From positions 3,127,283 through 3,191,282 of the forward strand of contig NZ_CP072800.1 of the NCBI RefSeq assembly GCF_017901155.1: a stretch of DNA of 64,000 nt, written 5' to 3'. The stretch is from Candidatus Thiothrix anitrata. GTDB taxonomy: Bacteria > Pseudomonadota > Gammaproteobacteria > Thiotrichales > Thiotrichaceae. This document shows positions 36,464 through 45,654 of this stretch, piece by piece; position 1 is the stretch's first letter; the number at the start of each line of letters is the position of its first letter. Made by a program: the position numbers and the translations under genes. Below the pieces are notes generated by a model that was not told the origin of the DNA, ran no database searches, and saw nothing but the letters and a program-made list of their open reading frames with translations.

Positions 36464-37819
36464 ATGTACAAGGGCGCAAACCTGTCACGCAAGGCTGGTG
36501 CTTTGGCAGCCATTGCCATACTCACAACCTTTCCCTTTTCCAGCAGCTACGCCGCATTACCCAGTGCGCCGATGCCAGCCAACACCAATCAAACGAAACC
36601 ACAGAACATCCAAACAGCCGCCGAGCAATTTGCACTTGCCAGCAAGCTATTAAGCAACCCAAACAGCCCTGCTGACCTTAGAAGCGGCATCATCTTACTG
36701 GAAAAAGCTGCTATTCAAGGGTCTGCACCAGCGTTGTTTGAACTTGCCAATTTCTACGAAAACGGTGTACATGTAAAGCAAGATGTCAGCAAAGCGGTGA
36801 AACTTTACGAACAAGCGGCAAAACAGGGACATGTTGACGCACAATTCAACCTTGGCGCACTTTATTTACAGACTCCCGTCGATTTTCAGAAAGCCCGTTA
36901 CTGGCTGGAAAAAGCCGCACAACAAAAAGACGCATCCGCGCAATACAACCTTGCTCTTCTTTACGATACGCCTGAAAGCGGCTTTGCGGATTCTGCTGAA
37001 GCCACTCACTGGTTCACCCAATCCGCCCAAAACGGGCACAAAGATGCACAATTCGATTTAGGTGTACGTTATTTACAAGGAAGTGTATTACCGCTGAACT
37101 TATCCCAAGCAGTTTACTGGTTTCGGCGGGCGGCTGAACAAAATGACCCGGCAGCGGCCTTCAACCTCGCCCTACTCTACGAGGATGGTCAAGGTGTAGA
37201 AAAAAGTCTCGATAAAGCCGTTTATTGGTACCGCAAAGCCGCGCAACAGGGTGAAGCCGGAGCGCAATATAATCTCGGCATCAAATATTTATTAGGTGAA
37301 GGGGTCACACAAAACGAAACCAAAGCTATCGAGTGGATTCGTAAGGCGGCTGAAGGCAATAATCCAGCCGCGCAATACACTGTCGGCTTTATGTATGATC
37401 AGGGGGTGGATTTACCCAAAGACGTAGAGCTAGCTTTGTACTGGTATCGTCAATCAGCGGAACAACAATACCCTGACGGGCAATTTGCACTAGCACAAAT
37501 ATTATCCAGCGGACAAGACATTCCCCAAGATACCACTGAAGCAATCCAATGGCTCAATAAGGCAGCAGAACGTGGACACGCCCCAGCACAATTTAACTTA
37601 GGCACCTACATGGCGCACGGCATTGGCACTGCGAAAGATTTACCTAAAGCAGCGTTTTGGTTGTCACGAGCAGCGGCTCAAGGGCATAAAAACGCACTGG
37701 CCAACCGCGATTACGTGCTGCAACTGCTGACACAAAACGAGCGGGATGAGTTAACACGCCAACTTGAGCAGATCAACAAGCCTACGACAACTCAGGACAA
37801 ACACGCCTCTATCCGCTAG
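36464..37819 (+). CDS. Secreted Sel1-repeat protein
   Basis: The signal peptide (residues about 1-31, ending SYA) is followed by at least nine Sel1-type repeats of about 36 residues, such as ALFELANFYENGVHVKQDVSKAVKLYEQAAKQG and AQYNLGIKYLLGEGVTQNETKAIEW (here broken into parts). Sel1 solenoids act as protein-protein adaptors, in bacteria often periplasmic. The protein ends with an uncharacterised 30-residue tail. It is divergent from minC and precedes mfd by 35 bases; a shared transcript with mfd is possible. The binding partner is unknown. Confidence 0.85.
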   Translation: MYKGANLSRKAGALAAIAILTTFPFSSSYAALPSAPMPANTNQTKPQNIQTAAEQFALASKLLSNPNSPADLRSGIILLEKAAIQGSAPALFELANFYENGVHVKQDVSKAVKLYEQAAKQGHVDAQFNLGALYLQTPVDFQKARYWLEKAAQQKDASAQYNLALLYDTPESGFADSAEATHWFTQSAQNGHKDAQFDLGVRYLQGSVLPLNLSQAVYWFRRAAEQNDPAAAFNLALLYEDGQGVEKSLDKAVYWYRKAAQQGEAGAQYNLGIKYLLGEGVTQNETKAIEWIRKAAEGNNPAAQYTVGFMYDQGVDLPKDVELALYWYRQSAEQQYPDGQFALAQILSSGQDIPQDTTEAIQWLNKAAERGHAPAQFNLGTYMAHGIGTAKDLPKAAFWLSRAAAQGHKNALANRDYVLQLLTQNERDELTRQLEQINKPTTTQDKHASIR

Positions 37820-37854
37820 AATCTGGGCTTTCCAGAATACAAAAGCTCCGATTC

Positions 37855-40800
37855 ATGCCTGCATTGCTCCAGCCCCACTTCCCCGCATCCCCCAACGGTC
37901 ACGTCCGCTGGGGGCAGTTGTACGGCGCATCCCTCGACTGGCTGATTGCCCAAGCCGCGCAAGGCTTTGATGGCTTGCTGCTGCTGGCAGTGCCGGATGT
38001 GCATACCGCCTACCAGATGGATTCGGCATTGCACTTCTTTGCGCCGGAAATCCCGAGCCACATTTTCCCGGATTGGGAAACCCTGCCCTACGACGTGTTT
38101 TCCCCGCACGAAGACATTATTTCCGAACGCCTGAAAACGCTGGCGACGCTGCAAAACCTGAAGCGCGGCATCCTGATTGTGCCAGCCACCACACTGCTGC
38201 ACCGGGTTGCACCCACCAGTTATGTACACGGGCATACCTTTGTAGTGCGCAAAGGTTCGCCACTCAATATCGACAAATTGCGCAAGCAACTCGAAGAAGC
38301 AGGCTACCGCAATGTCAGTCAGGTGATGGCGCATGGCGAATACGCGACTCGTGGTTCACTGGTCGATTTATTCCCGATGGGCAGCCATACGCCCTACCGC
38401 ATTGATTTGTTCGACGAGGAAATCGACTCGATCCGCACCTTTAACCCGGAAACGCAGCGTACTGAAGATGTGGTAAACAGTATTGAACTGCTGCCTGCGC
38501 GGGAATTTCCGCTGGATGAAGCCGGAATTCGTACCTTCCGCCAGAATTACCGGGCGCAAGTCGAAGGCGATTTGAGCCGTAGCCGCATTTACGAAGGGGT
38601 GAGTCAGGGCAAGCCGCCAGCGGGGATTGAGTATTACTTGCCGCTGTTCTTTGAACATACCGCGACGCTGTTTGATTATTTGCCGAAGAAAACGCTGTTG
38701 GTACTCGCTGAGGGTGTGGATGCGGCAGTTAAGCAGTTTTGGGAGACGGTGGAATATCGGTATGAGCAACGGCGGCATGATATTGAACGTCCATTGCTTG
38801 CGCCGGAGAAATTGTTTCTGACAGCGGCGATGTTGGGGAGTTGGATTGGGGATTATCCTCGGGTTGAGGTGCGGCGGTTTAAAGAGGTGGAAGAAAATCC
38901 CCCTCAGTCCCCCTTTTTCAAAGGGGGAAGCCAAAACGCGCTGAACTACCCCATTGCCGCCCTGCCCTCGCTGCTGATCCACGCCCGTCAGGAACAACCG
39001 CTGTTCCTGCTGCTCAATTTCATCAAAGACCTGAAAGGCCGGGTGCTATTCACCGCCGAATCCGCTGGGCGGCGCGAAGCCTTCCTCACGCTGCTGAAAG
39101 ACAACGGTATCGTGGTCAAAACGCTGGAAACCTGGCAGGATTTCCTCGGTAGCAAAGCCGAAATGGCAGTTACAGTCGCGCCGCTGGAAAACGGTTTCTG
39201 GCTACCCGATGCGAAGATTGCTGTCATCCCCGAAAACCTGCTGCACGGGGTGCAAATCCAGCAGCAACGCCGTCGCCGCAAAGCCACCCGCGATGCCGAT
39301 GCGATTATTCGTAACCTGACCGACCTCAACGAAGGCGCACCTGTCGTTCATGAGGAACACGGGGTTGGGCGTTATCTGGGGCTGGAAACAGTCACGGCAG
39401 GCGGAGTGACGGCGGAATATTTGCTGATCGAATACGCCAACCACGACAAATTGTACGTGCCCGTTGCCGCGCTGCATCTGGTCAGCCGTTACACCGGGGC
39501 TGACCCGGAACACGCGCCGCTGCACCGCCTCGGCAATGAGCAGTGGGACAAAGCACGCCAAAAAGCAGCGGAAAAGGCGCGGGATGTGGCGGCGGAATTG
39601 CTCGACATCCACGCCCGCCGCGCCGCGCAGCAGGGGCATAGCTTCCCGTTTGACGACAACGATTACCGCCTGTTTGCGGGCGCGTTCCCGTTTGAAGAAA
39701 CGCCGGATCAGGCGCTGGCGATTGAAAACGTCATCAAGGACATGCGTGCGCCACAGCCGATGGATCGGGTGGTGTGCGGCGACGTGGGTTTCGGCAAGAC
39801 CGAAGTAGCGATGCGGGCGGCATTCGTGGCGGCGAATGCAGGCAAGCAGGTGGCAATGATTGCGCCGACGACCTTGCTGACGCAGCAGCATTTGAACAAT
39901 TTCCGCGACCGTTTTGCCGACTGGCCATTCAATATCGAATCGTTGTCGCGCTTCAAGACGGGCAAGGAAACCAATACGGCACTGGCGGCGCTCGCGTCCG
40001 GCAAGATCGACATCGTGATCGGCACGCACAAGCTGTTGCAGGACGATGTGCATTTCAAGCAACTGGGGCTGGTGATTATCGACGAGGAACACCGCTTCGG
40101 GGTGCGCGACAAGGAGCAGATGAAAAAGCTGCGTGCCAATGTCGATATGCTGACCATGACTGCCACGCCGATTCCGCGCACCCTGAATATGTCGCTGTCG
40201 GGCTTGCGCGATTTGTCGATCATTGCCACCCCGCCGACGCAACGCCACGCGATCAAGACTTTCGTGTGCGAGTGGAACAAGACCATCATTCAGGAAGCGT
40301 GTGCGCGCGAATTGTCACGCGGCGGGCAGGTGTACGTGCTGCACAATGAGGTCAAAACCATTGCCAATGTGGAGGCGGAACTGAGCGCGATGTTACCCGG
40401 TGTGACGGTGCGCCATGCTCACGGGCAGATGCGGGCGAATGAGTTGGAAAGCATCATGAGCGACTTTTACCACCAGCGTTTCCAGATTCTGATTGCCACC
40501 ACCATCATTGAAAGCGGCATCGACGTGCCGACCGCCAACACGATTCTGATCAACCGTGCCGACAAGCTGGGGCTGGCGCAGTTGCACCAGTTGCGCGGGC
40601 GGGTCGGGCGTTCGCACCACCGCGCTTACGCTTATTTGATTGCGCCGCCGAAATCCGCGCTCACGCCGGATGCGGTCAAGCGGCTGGAAGCGATTGAATC
40701 GCTGGAAGAACTGGGGGTCGGTTTCACGCTGGCGACGCACGATCTGGAGATTCGCGGCGCGGGCGAGTTGCTCGGCGAAGGGCAAAGCGGGCAGATTCAG

Positions 40801-41328
40801 GAAATCGGTTTCAACCTCTACAACGACTTGCTGGAACGCGCGGTGAAGGCGTTGAAGTCGGGCAAAGTGCCGGAATTGAGCGCCACCAGCCGCCGCACCA
40901 CGGTGGAACTGGGTGCGCCTGCGCTGATCCCGGACGCTTATTTGCCGGATGTCCATGCGCGGCTGATTCTCTACAAACGCATTGCCAGCGCGGAATCGCA
41001 GGCAGCACTGGATGAATTGCGGGTGGAAATGATCGACCGCTTCGGGCTGCTGCCAGAGCCAACCAAGACGCTGTTCAGCGTCACGCGTGTCAAGTTGCTG
41101 GCGCAGGAACTGGGCATCCGCAAGCTGGATATGCACGTCAAGGGCGGGCGGATTATCTTTGACGACAAACCAAATATTGACCCGATGAAGGTGATTACCC
41201 TGATCCAGAAACGCCCGTGGGTGTTTAAGCTGGATGGGCAGGATAAATTGCGGTTTGAGATTGAACTCCCGACTGTGGAGGAGCGGGAGGAGTGGGTGGT
41301 TAAGTTGATGGGGGAGATTGGGGGGTGA
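37855..41328 (+). CDS. mfd: Transcription-repair coupling factor
   Basis: Mfd removes RNA polymerase stalled at DNA damage and recruits UvrA. It has the UvrB-like N-terminal domains, an RNA polymerase interaction domain (EEHGVGRYLGLETV, about 500-560), helicase motifs GDVGFGKTEVAMRAA, IDEEHRFGV, TATPIPRTLNMSLSGLRD, and the C-terminal TRG and D7 parts. The 1157 residues are close to the family norm. Two oddities: a palindromic repeat is read in frame at residues about 348-359, and the last 462 codons are duplicated 10.27 kb downstream. The gene is more G+C-rich than its neighbours. Confidence 0.97.
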   Translation: MPALLQPHFPASPNGHVRWGQLYGASLDWLIAQAAQGFDGLLLLAVPDVHTAYQMDSALHFFAPEIPSHIFPDWETLPYDVFSPHEDIISERLKTLATLQNLKRGILIVPATTLLHRVAPTSYVHGHTFVVRKGSPLNIDKLRKQLEEAGYRNVSQVMAHGEYATRGSLVDLFPMGSHTPYRIDLFDEEIDSIRTFNPETQRTEDVVNSIELLPAREFPLDEAGIRTFRQNYRAQVEGDLSRSRIYEGVSQGKPPAGIEYYLPLFFEHTATLFDYLPKKTLLVLAEGVDAAVKQFWETVEYRYEQRRHDIERPLLAPEKLFLTAAMLGSWIGDYPRVEVRRFKEVEENPPQSPFFKGGSQNALNYPIAALPSLLIHARQEQPLFLLLNFIKDLKGRVLFTAESAGRREAFLTLLKDNGIVVKTLETWQDFLGSKAEMAVTVAPLENGFWLPDAKIAVIPENLLHGVQIQQQRRRRKATRDADAIIRNLTDLNEGAPVVHEEHGVGRYLGLETVTAGGVTAEYLLIEYANHDKLYVPVAALHLVSRYTGADPEHAPLHRLGNEQWDKARQKAAEKARDVAAELLDIHARRAAQQGHSFPFDDNDYRLFAGAFPFEETPDQALAIENVIKDMRAPQPMDRVVCGDVGFGKTEVAMRAAFVAANAGKQVAMIAPTTLLTQQHLNNFRDRFADWPFNIESLSRFKTGKETNTALAALASGKIDIVIGTHKLLQDDVHFKQLGLVIIDEEHRFGVRDKEQMKKLRANVDMLTMTATPIPRTLNMSLSGLRDLSIIATPPTQRHAIKTFVCEWNKTIIQEACARELSRGGQVYVLHNEVKTIANVEAELSAMLPGVTVRHAHGQMRANELESIMSDFYHQRFQILIATTIIESGIDVPTANTILINRADKLGLAQLHQLRGRVGRSHHRAYAYLIAPPKSALTPDAVKRLEAIESLEELGVGFTLATHDLEIRGAGELLGEGQSGQIQEIGFNLYNDLLERAVKALKSGKVPELSATSRRTTVELGAPALIPDAYLPDVHARLILYKRIASAESQAALDELRVEMIDRFGLLPEPTKTLFSVTRVKLLAQELGIRKLDMHVKGGRIIFDDKPNIDPMKVITLIQKRPWVFKLDGQDKLRFEIELPTVEEREEWVVKLMGEIGG
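38896..38929. repeat. CCCCCTTT-type palindromic repeat read in frame inside mfd
   Basis: AATCCCCCTCAGT is followed by CCCCCTTT-TTC-AAAGGGGG (perfect 8-bp arms, 38909-38927). I know this kind of palindrome as an intergenic dispersed repeat in many bacteria. It is translated here as ENPPQSPFFKGG between the N-terminal domains of Mfd, with the frame kept. Confidence 0.75.
39938..41328 (+). repeat. Direct repeat, copy 1 (3' end of mfd)
   Basis: These 1391 bases match 50207-51597 without length change, at a constant offset of 10269. By eye the first 500 bases differ at roughly one base in twenty, mostly third codon positions; the rest appears closer. It encodes Mfd residues 696-1157. Confidence 0.9.
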
Positions 41329-41329
41329 T

Positions 41330-42628
41330 TTATATCCATGAACGTTTGGGGCGATGCAAACTGGAGACAATATCCCTAGCTAACACACTAGCCTCTTCCA
41401 CCGTCAAATTACCAAGGCTAATACGGATAGCAGGCGGCGATTGAAGCCGAAAGGGATGACCGGCCTGCACTCCCCAGCCCTTCGCTGCTAATGCCTGCAA
41501 CGTCGATGCTTCATCGGCTACAGGTAGCCAAACATGCAATCCTTCCCCTGTAATGGGAATATCTAACCCCAAATCAGCCAAGCTATGAACCAGTGCCGCC
41601 CGACGCGCAGCATAGCTTTGTTGGGCATAACTTAGGACTTTATTTTGCTCGCTTTCCAACCATAAATGAGCCGCCAACTTTTGTAACAGCAGGCTAACCC
41701 ACCGTGGCCCCAACGATTGTTGCCGCCTCATATCCGCTACAATAGCCGCCGAACCACTCACGACAGCAACCCGCAAATCAGGCCCTAAAAATTTGCTCAC
41801 GGAGAGAATATAAAGCCAGTTGGCTGGCAAATTCAGCTTTGGTAAAGGCTGATCTGCAATCGGCCCCCAATAGCCATCCAAAATAAATAACGTATGGGGT
41901 TGTTGTTGCATTAGGGCTGCCATTGCATTCAACCGCTCCTCGCTCAAGGTTGCCCCTGTCGGATTATGGGCGCGAAGTGTCAAAATCATTGCCATCACCT
42001 GCTTGTCAGGTTCAGGTACAAGACAGCCGTGTGCATCCATTGGCAACGGTACAGGCTTGATACGCAAACTTGCCAATAATGCTAACAAGGGTGGCCAGCA
42101 TGGGTCTTCCACCCATACACGCGCCCCTGGTGTTACGCGCAATCGTAGTGCAATGGCAATAGCTTCCAATGTTCCAGAAAATACACCCATCTCCGCAAAT
42201 GGAAGCTGTTCTTTTATCAACCAACGACGAGCAACATCCAGCAAACAGGAAGCATCACCGCTGGCATCATAACCTGTCAGTGACCCTTGCTTTGCCAACC
42301 ACGCTGCATTGAGTGGCGGCAGAAGATTACCATCGACATTACCACTGGCTAAATCAATCAACCCTGCGGGTAGTTCCGTCAGCATATCGCCGTGGCTCGG
42401 TGGTAAAGCTACCGTCGTACCCCGTCGCCCGTCAGAAACAACCAAACCTGCATCCCGTAACTTGGCATACGCTGTAGCGACTGTATTCGGGCTAACACCA
42501 ATCTGCTGCGCAAGCTCACGGATGGCAGGCAGCGATTCACCGGGCTTTAGCACCCCTAAACGAATTTGTTCTTCCAAACTGACAATAATCTCGACAGCGT
42601 TGGATGCCTTGATGTAATATGTATTCAT
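41330..42628 (-). CDS. MocR-type transcriptional regulator (GntR HTH plus aminotransferase domain)
   Basis: The N-terminal winged helix (residues about 10-75, SLPAIRELAQQIGVSPNTVATAYAKLRDAGLV) is followed by a fold-type I aminotransferase-like domain. The PLP lysine is in SVSKFLGPDLRV, and the RAHNPTGATLS and DGYWG motifs are present. MocR regulators sense PLP-linked or amino-compound ligands. It is read divergently from the operon starting at 42657, with only 28 bases between the two start codons, so it most likely controls that operon and itself. Its stop is one base after the mfd stop. Confidence 0.9.
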   Translation of the reverse strand: MNTYYIKASNAVEIIVSLEEQIRLGVLKPGESLPAIRELAQQIGVSPNTVATAYAKLRDAGLVVSDGRRGTTVALPPSHGDMLTELPAGLIDLASGNVDGNLLPPLNAAWLAKQGSLTGYDASGDASCLLDVARRWLIKEQLPFAEMGVFSGTLEAIAIALRLRVTPGARVWVEDPCWPPLLALLASLRIKPVPLPMDAHGCLVPEPDKQVMAMILTLRAHNPTGATLSEERLNAMAALMQQQPHTLFILDGYWGPIADQPLPKLNLPANWLYILSVSKFLGPDLRVAVVSGSAAIVADMRRQQSLGPRWVSLLLQKLAAHLWLESEQNKVLSYAQQSYAARRAALVHSLADLGLDIPITGEGLHVWLPVADEASTLQALAAKGWGVQAGHPFRLQSPPAIRISLGNLTVEEASVLARDIVSSLHRPKRSWI

Positions 42629-42640
42629 TCATTAATTATA

Positions 42641-42654
42641 TTGTATTGGTACAA
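42641..42654. promoter_or_regulatory. Candidate MocR operator in the 28-bp divergent gap
   Basis: TTGTA-TTGG-TACAA is an inverted repeat with 5-bp arms in the A+T-rich gap between the regulator (start 42628) and the operon (start 42657). Its place makes it a likely binding site. Any promoter must overlap the coding starts, since the gap is too short for two. Confidence 0.45.
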
Positions 42655-42656
42655 AA

Positions 42657-43361
42657 ATGAAAACCCTTATTGCATTACGTCACGTACCTTTTGAAGATTT
42701 GGGTGTACTTGAGCCTCTATTGATTCGTAAAGGTTACAAAATCTACTACTACGACATGGGTGTGCATGAATTATGGACACTTGATCCCGATAACATTGAT
42801 TTGCTGGTGGTGCTGGGTGCGCCCATTGGTGCTTATGATGAAAAGGCATACCCCTTTTTGCAGCAGGAGCTGGAACTCATCCAGCACCGCCTAGCTGCAC
42901 AGAAACCGATACTCGGTATTTGTCTAGGGGCGCAACTGATGGCACGGGCAGTAGGCGCTACAGTGGCTAGTATGGGTCACAAAGAAATCGGCTTTGCTCC
43001 TTTGCAACTAACCGAAGCGGGCAAAGTGTCAGTCCTTGCTGAACTCACACCCGATGTACACGTTTTGCATTGGCATGGTGATCAATTTGATATGCCAGCA
43101 GGTACTGAAAGTTTGGCAACAACTAACCTTTGTCCCCATCAAGCATTTGCTTTGGGCGATTATGCACTTGGCTTACAATTCCACCTTGAGGTTGATACCA
43201 AACGCCTCGAACAATGGCTGATAGGCCATGCACTTGAATTAAGCCTTGCTGGTATTGATCCCAACACTATCCGCACACAATCCAATCAGTTTAAAGCCAC
43301 CTTGCAACACGCCGCTGAAACTGTGTTTGGGCGTTGGCTGGATAGATTGGAGTTGTTGTGA
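42657..43361 (+). CDS. Class I glutamine amidotransferase-like protein
   Basis: This 234-residue single-domain enzyme has the full catalytic triad: Cys in GICLGAQ, His and Glu in LQFHLEVD. It resembles GMP-synthase-type glutaminase proteins that stand alone. Such enzymes release ammonia from glutamine or hydrolyse a gamma-glutamyl amide; HWHGDQFDMP is typical of the group acting on gamma-glutamyl compounds. It is the first gene of the island operon and overlaps the next by four bases (GTGA). A role in handling a gamma-glutamylated intermediate is an inference. Confidence 0.85.
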   Translation: MKTLIALRHVPFEDLGVLEPLLIRKGYKIYYYDMGVHELWTLDPDNIDLLVVLGAPIGAYDEKAYPFLQQELELIQHRLAAQKPILGICLGAQLMARAVGATVASMGHKEIGFAPLQLTEAGKVSVLAELTPDVHVLHWHGDQFDMPAGTESLATTNLCPHQAFALGDYALGLQFHLEVDTKRLEQWLIGHALELSLAGIDPNTIRTQSNQFKATLQHAAETVFGRWLDRLELL

Positions 43362-44056
43362 AACAAAACGCATTGGGTATTGTTGAGTCAGTGCTAACGG
43401 GAAAAGCAAAACCTTACACACGACCGGGTACTTACAGTGCGATTGATAAGCAAGCTGTTTATTCAACCGTTTCAGTAAATGCTAATGGACTTGAAGGTGA
43501 TGAACAAGGTGACTTGCGAGTACATGGAGGTGCAGATAAGGCCGTACACTTTTACGCACTTGAACATTACCCTAAGTGGATTGAAGAATTAGGTATGCTT
43601 CCTGCACTCATTAAGGCGGGTGCTTTCGGTGAAAACATTAGGGCAAAGGGCATAACTGAATCCACTATTTGTTTAGGTGATCAGCTTTGTGTAGGCAGTG
43701 TATTAATGGAAGTTTCGCAAGCGCGCCAACCTTGCTGGAAGCTCAATGACAGATTCGGCGTACCTGATATGGCACGGCGACTACAGTCGAGTTTACGCAC
43801 GGGTTGGTATTGCCGCGTGTTACAGGCAGGGATACTCAAAGCAGGTGATACGATTGATCTGGTAAATCGTCCCTATCCAGAGTGGACATTAGCCCGTTTG
43901 ATGGAGTTTTTCTACAAGAATCCGTTGCATTACCCCTCTCTTGAACAAATGCTACATTTGCCATTAGTAAAGTCTTGGAAGCGAACAATAGAAAACCGTC
44001 TGCAATGTGGTGAAATTGAAAATTGGGATTCCCGTATAGATGGCCCAAAACAATAA
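43358..44056 (+). CDS. MOSC-domain protein (YiiM type)
   Basis: The MOSC beta-barrel has GDLRVHGGADKAVHFYALEHYPKW, GAFGENIRAKGI and the Cys motif SQARQPCWKLNDRFG, as in YiiM. The C-terminal 3-alpha domain includes TLARLMEFFY. YiiM proteins are molybdenum-cofactor enzymes that reduce N-hydroxylated compounds such as N-hydroxylaminopurine. Within an operon that makes N-oxygenated products, a reductase of N-hydroxy compounds would fit as self-protection or as a pathway step. The start is a GTG overlapping the previous stop. Confidence 0.85.
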   Translation: MKQNALGIVESVLTGKAKPYTRPGTYSAIDKQAVYSTVSVNANGLEGDEQGDLRVHGGADKAVHFYALEHYPKWIEELGMLPALIKAGAFGENIRAKGITESTICLGDQLCVGSVLMEVSQARQPCWKLNDRFGVPDMARRLQSSLRTGWYCRVLQAGILKAGDTIDLVNRPYPEWTLARLMEFFYKNPLHYPSLEQMLHLPLVKSWKRTIENRLQCGEIENWDSRIDGPKQ

Positions 44057-44073
44057 GGTAGGAAAGCTAAACA

Positions 44074-44298
44074 ATGGTAAAACACTATCGACTGATAGTT
44101 TCGTATAACGCACGGGCATGGTGTCATATTGATATTAATGTGCCGTGGACAGATGAGGCATTAGAGGATATACAAAATCGTTTCCCCTCTGATGCTGGTT
44201 ATCATATTGAGGTTTTAGTCGCAACTGATGAACACCGTATTGTTGAGTATACTTCTCAAGGTCCGCGTTTATTGATGAGCAAGCCTATTTTTTGTTAA
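44074..44298 (+). CDS. Small protein of unknown function
   Basis: A 74-residue protein that I do not recognise. AGGAAAGC lies 8 bases upstream of the ATG. It has no signal peptide or membrane span. Sequence is YRLIVSYNARAW, then an acidic middle (DEALEDIQ) and an ending in KPIFC. Its base composition is near the average, just before the A+T-rich section. Being inside the operon and having a good ribosome-binding site support a real gene. Confidence 0.65.
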   Translation: MVKHYRLIVSYNARAWCHIDINVPWTDEALEDIQNRFPSDAGYHIEVLVATDEHRIVEYTSQGPRLLMSKPIFC

Positions 44299-44395
44299 AA
44301 ACCCATTTCAGATAAATTTAAATTTATTTTTTAAGAGAGCCTGATATTTGATAGAGCAGAGATGATTTTCTAAAACATGATATGGAGTTAATTAA

Positions 44396-45397
44396 ATGAT
44401 TAGTCAAAGCATGGAATTGTCAGAAAACCACACTGAAAAATCGGATAATAATTGCATCTTAATTCTTGATAAACTGGGGAAATCATGGTCAAGTCGCGCC
44501 CAAGTCAAGAATGATGAAATTGAAGTTGATTTAATTTACAATCCTGATCACGATGACTTTATTGATTCACTTTTACCCTTTCACGAACACCCACGTTACC
44601 TAGAAATTGATGACGAGACAAGAACGCTTATTCTCTCATCTGGGTGGATTGCATATAATGAAAAAACCATTGATATAGAAGCAAAAATAATATCTCCCGT
44701 TTGCAATCAACTCATCTATTCTGAATTACCCGGAACAAATAACCATATAATAAGATGGTTAGCAGCAGAAACATTAGTTGATGAAGCATATCATATATTG
44801 ATGGTATTAAATACTTGTTATACTTGCAGAAAACAGAGAGGACTTCTTGAATTAAAACTTCCAAGTTTTGACTTGGTAAATAATATTGAGAAAGAAGTTA
44901 GCAGATACTCTCATGATTGGCAGAAAAAACTAGTGAGACTAGCAGCCTGTGTTGTGTCAGAAGTTTTCATTAGTGACTACTTAAGTTTATTAGCAAATGC
45001 TGATGAAGTTCAACCAGTTAATAGAATTACAACAGATTATCATCGAAAAGATGAGTTGGCTCATAGCAGTATTTTTCGCAATCTCACAAAAGAAATATTT
45101 CATCACCTAAGTTACAAAGAAAAAACTTTCTTTTGCCAAGTATTACCATTGCCTGTTCATTGGTTTGCAAGTCAAGAATTTATTGTATGGGAGACAATAC
45201 TTAACCAATTAAACTTTAAATATACGAATGAAGTGATTGGTGATTGCCGTGCAGAGTCAGAAATAAACTTAAATAGAATCGACTATTCCGAATTAATCCA
45301 ACTCGCATCAGAAGTAGGAGTATTTGACATGATAGAAGGTAAAGAGTCTTTTGAGCTGCCAAGGGTTATTATCTTAAATTTTCATGCTAGTACATAA
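44396..45397 (+). CDS. AurF-type diiron N-oxygenase
   Basis: The 333-residue protein matches the diiron N-oxygenase family by ligand spacing. Glu95, Glu130, His133, Glu189, His216, Glu220 and His223 have almost exactly the spacing of the seven iron ligands known in AurF (E101, E136, H139, E196, H223, E227, H230). The motifs are DEAYH, SEVF and HRKDELAH. AurF and CmlI oxidise aryl amines to nitro groups. The substrate here is unknown; operon neighbours suggest an amino acid or its derivative. The gene is A+T-rich and foreign-looking. It lies upstream of a rubredoxin reductase fusion, a plausible electron source. Confidence 0.88.
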   Translation: MISQSMELSENHTEKSDNNCILILDKLGKSWSSRAQVKNDEIEVDLIYNPDHDDFIDSLLPFHEHPRYLEIDDETRTLILSSGWIAYNEKTIDIEAKIISPVCNQLIYSELPGTNNHIIRWLAAETLVDEAYHILMVLNTCYTCRKQRGLLELKLPSFDLVNNIEKEVSRYSHDWQKKLVRLAACVVSEVFISDYLSLLANADEVQPVNRITTDYHRKDELAHSSIFRNLTKEIFHHLSYKEKTFFCQVLPLPVHWFASQEFIVWETILNQLNFKYTNEVIGDCRAESEINLNRIDYSELIQLASEVGVFDMIEGKESFELPRVIILNFHAST

Positions 45398-45654
45398 AGT
45401 GGTTCTTTGAGATATTCGTGGTAGCAATGCATTTCAAAAAATGTTATTGATAACAGTTAAACCATCAATAGCTTAAAATTCTTTCTATTATTTTATAAAC
45501 CATATGCTTTGATACTCTACCACGGGTATCTCTAAATATCTGCAAGATCTTTAATTTTTAATCAGGCATGACCCTCAAATAAACAACTGATCCAAAGTTG
45601 CTGTATGCTATTAACTATAGCTGCCTCATTAAAATAATCTAAGGAGTATATTTT

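Noticed and set aside
39202-40248. Long minus-strand open frame (348 codons) inside mfd
   Set aside because: Opposite to a clear helicase gene; composition is the complement of mfd codons and a similar shadow occurs in the mfd duplicate.
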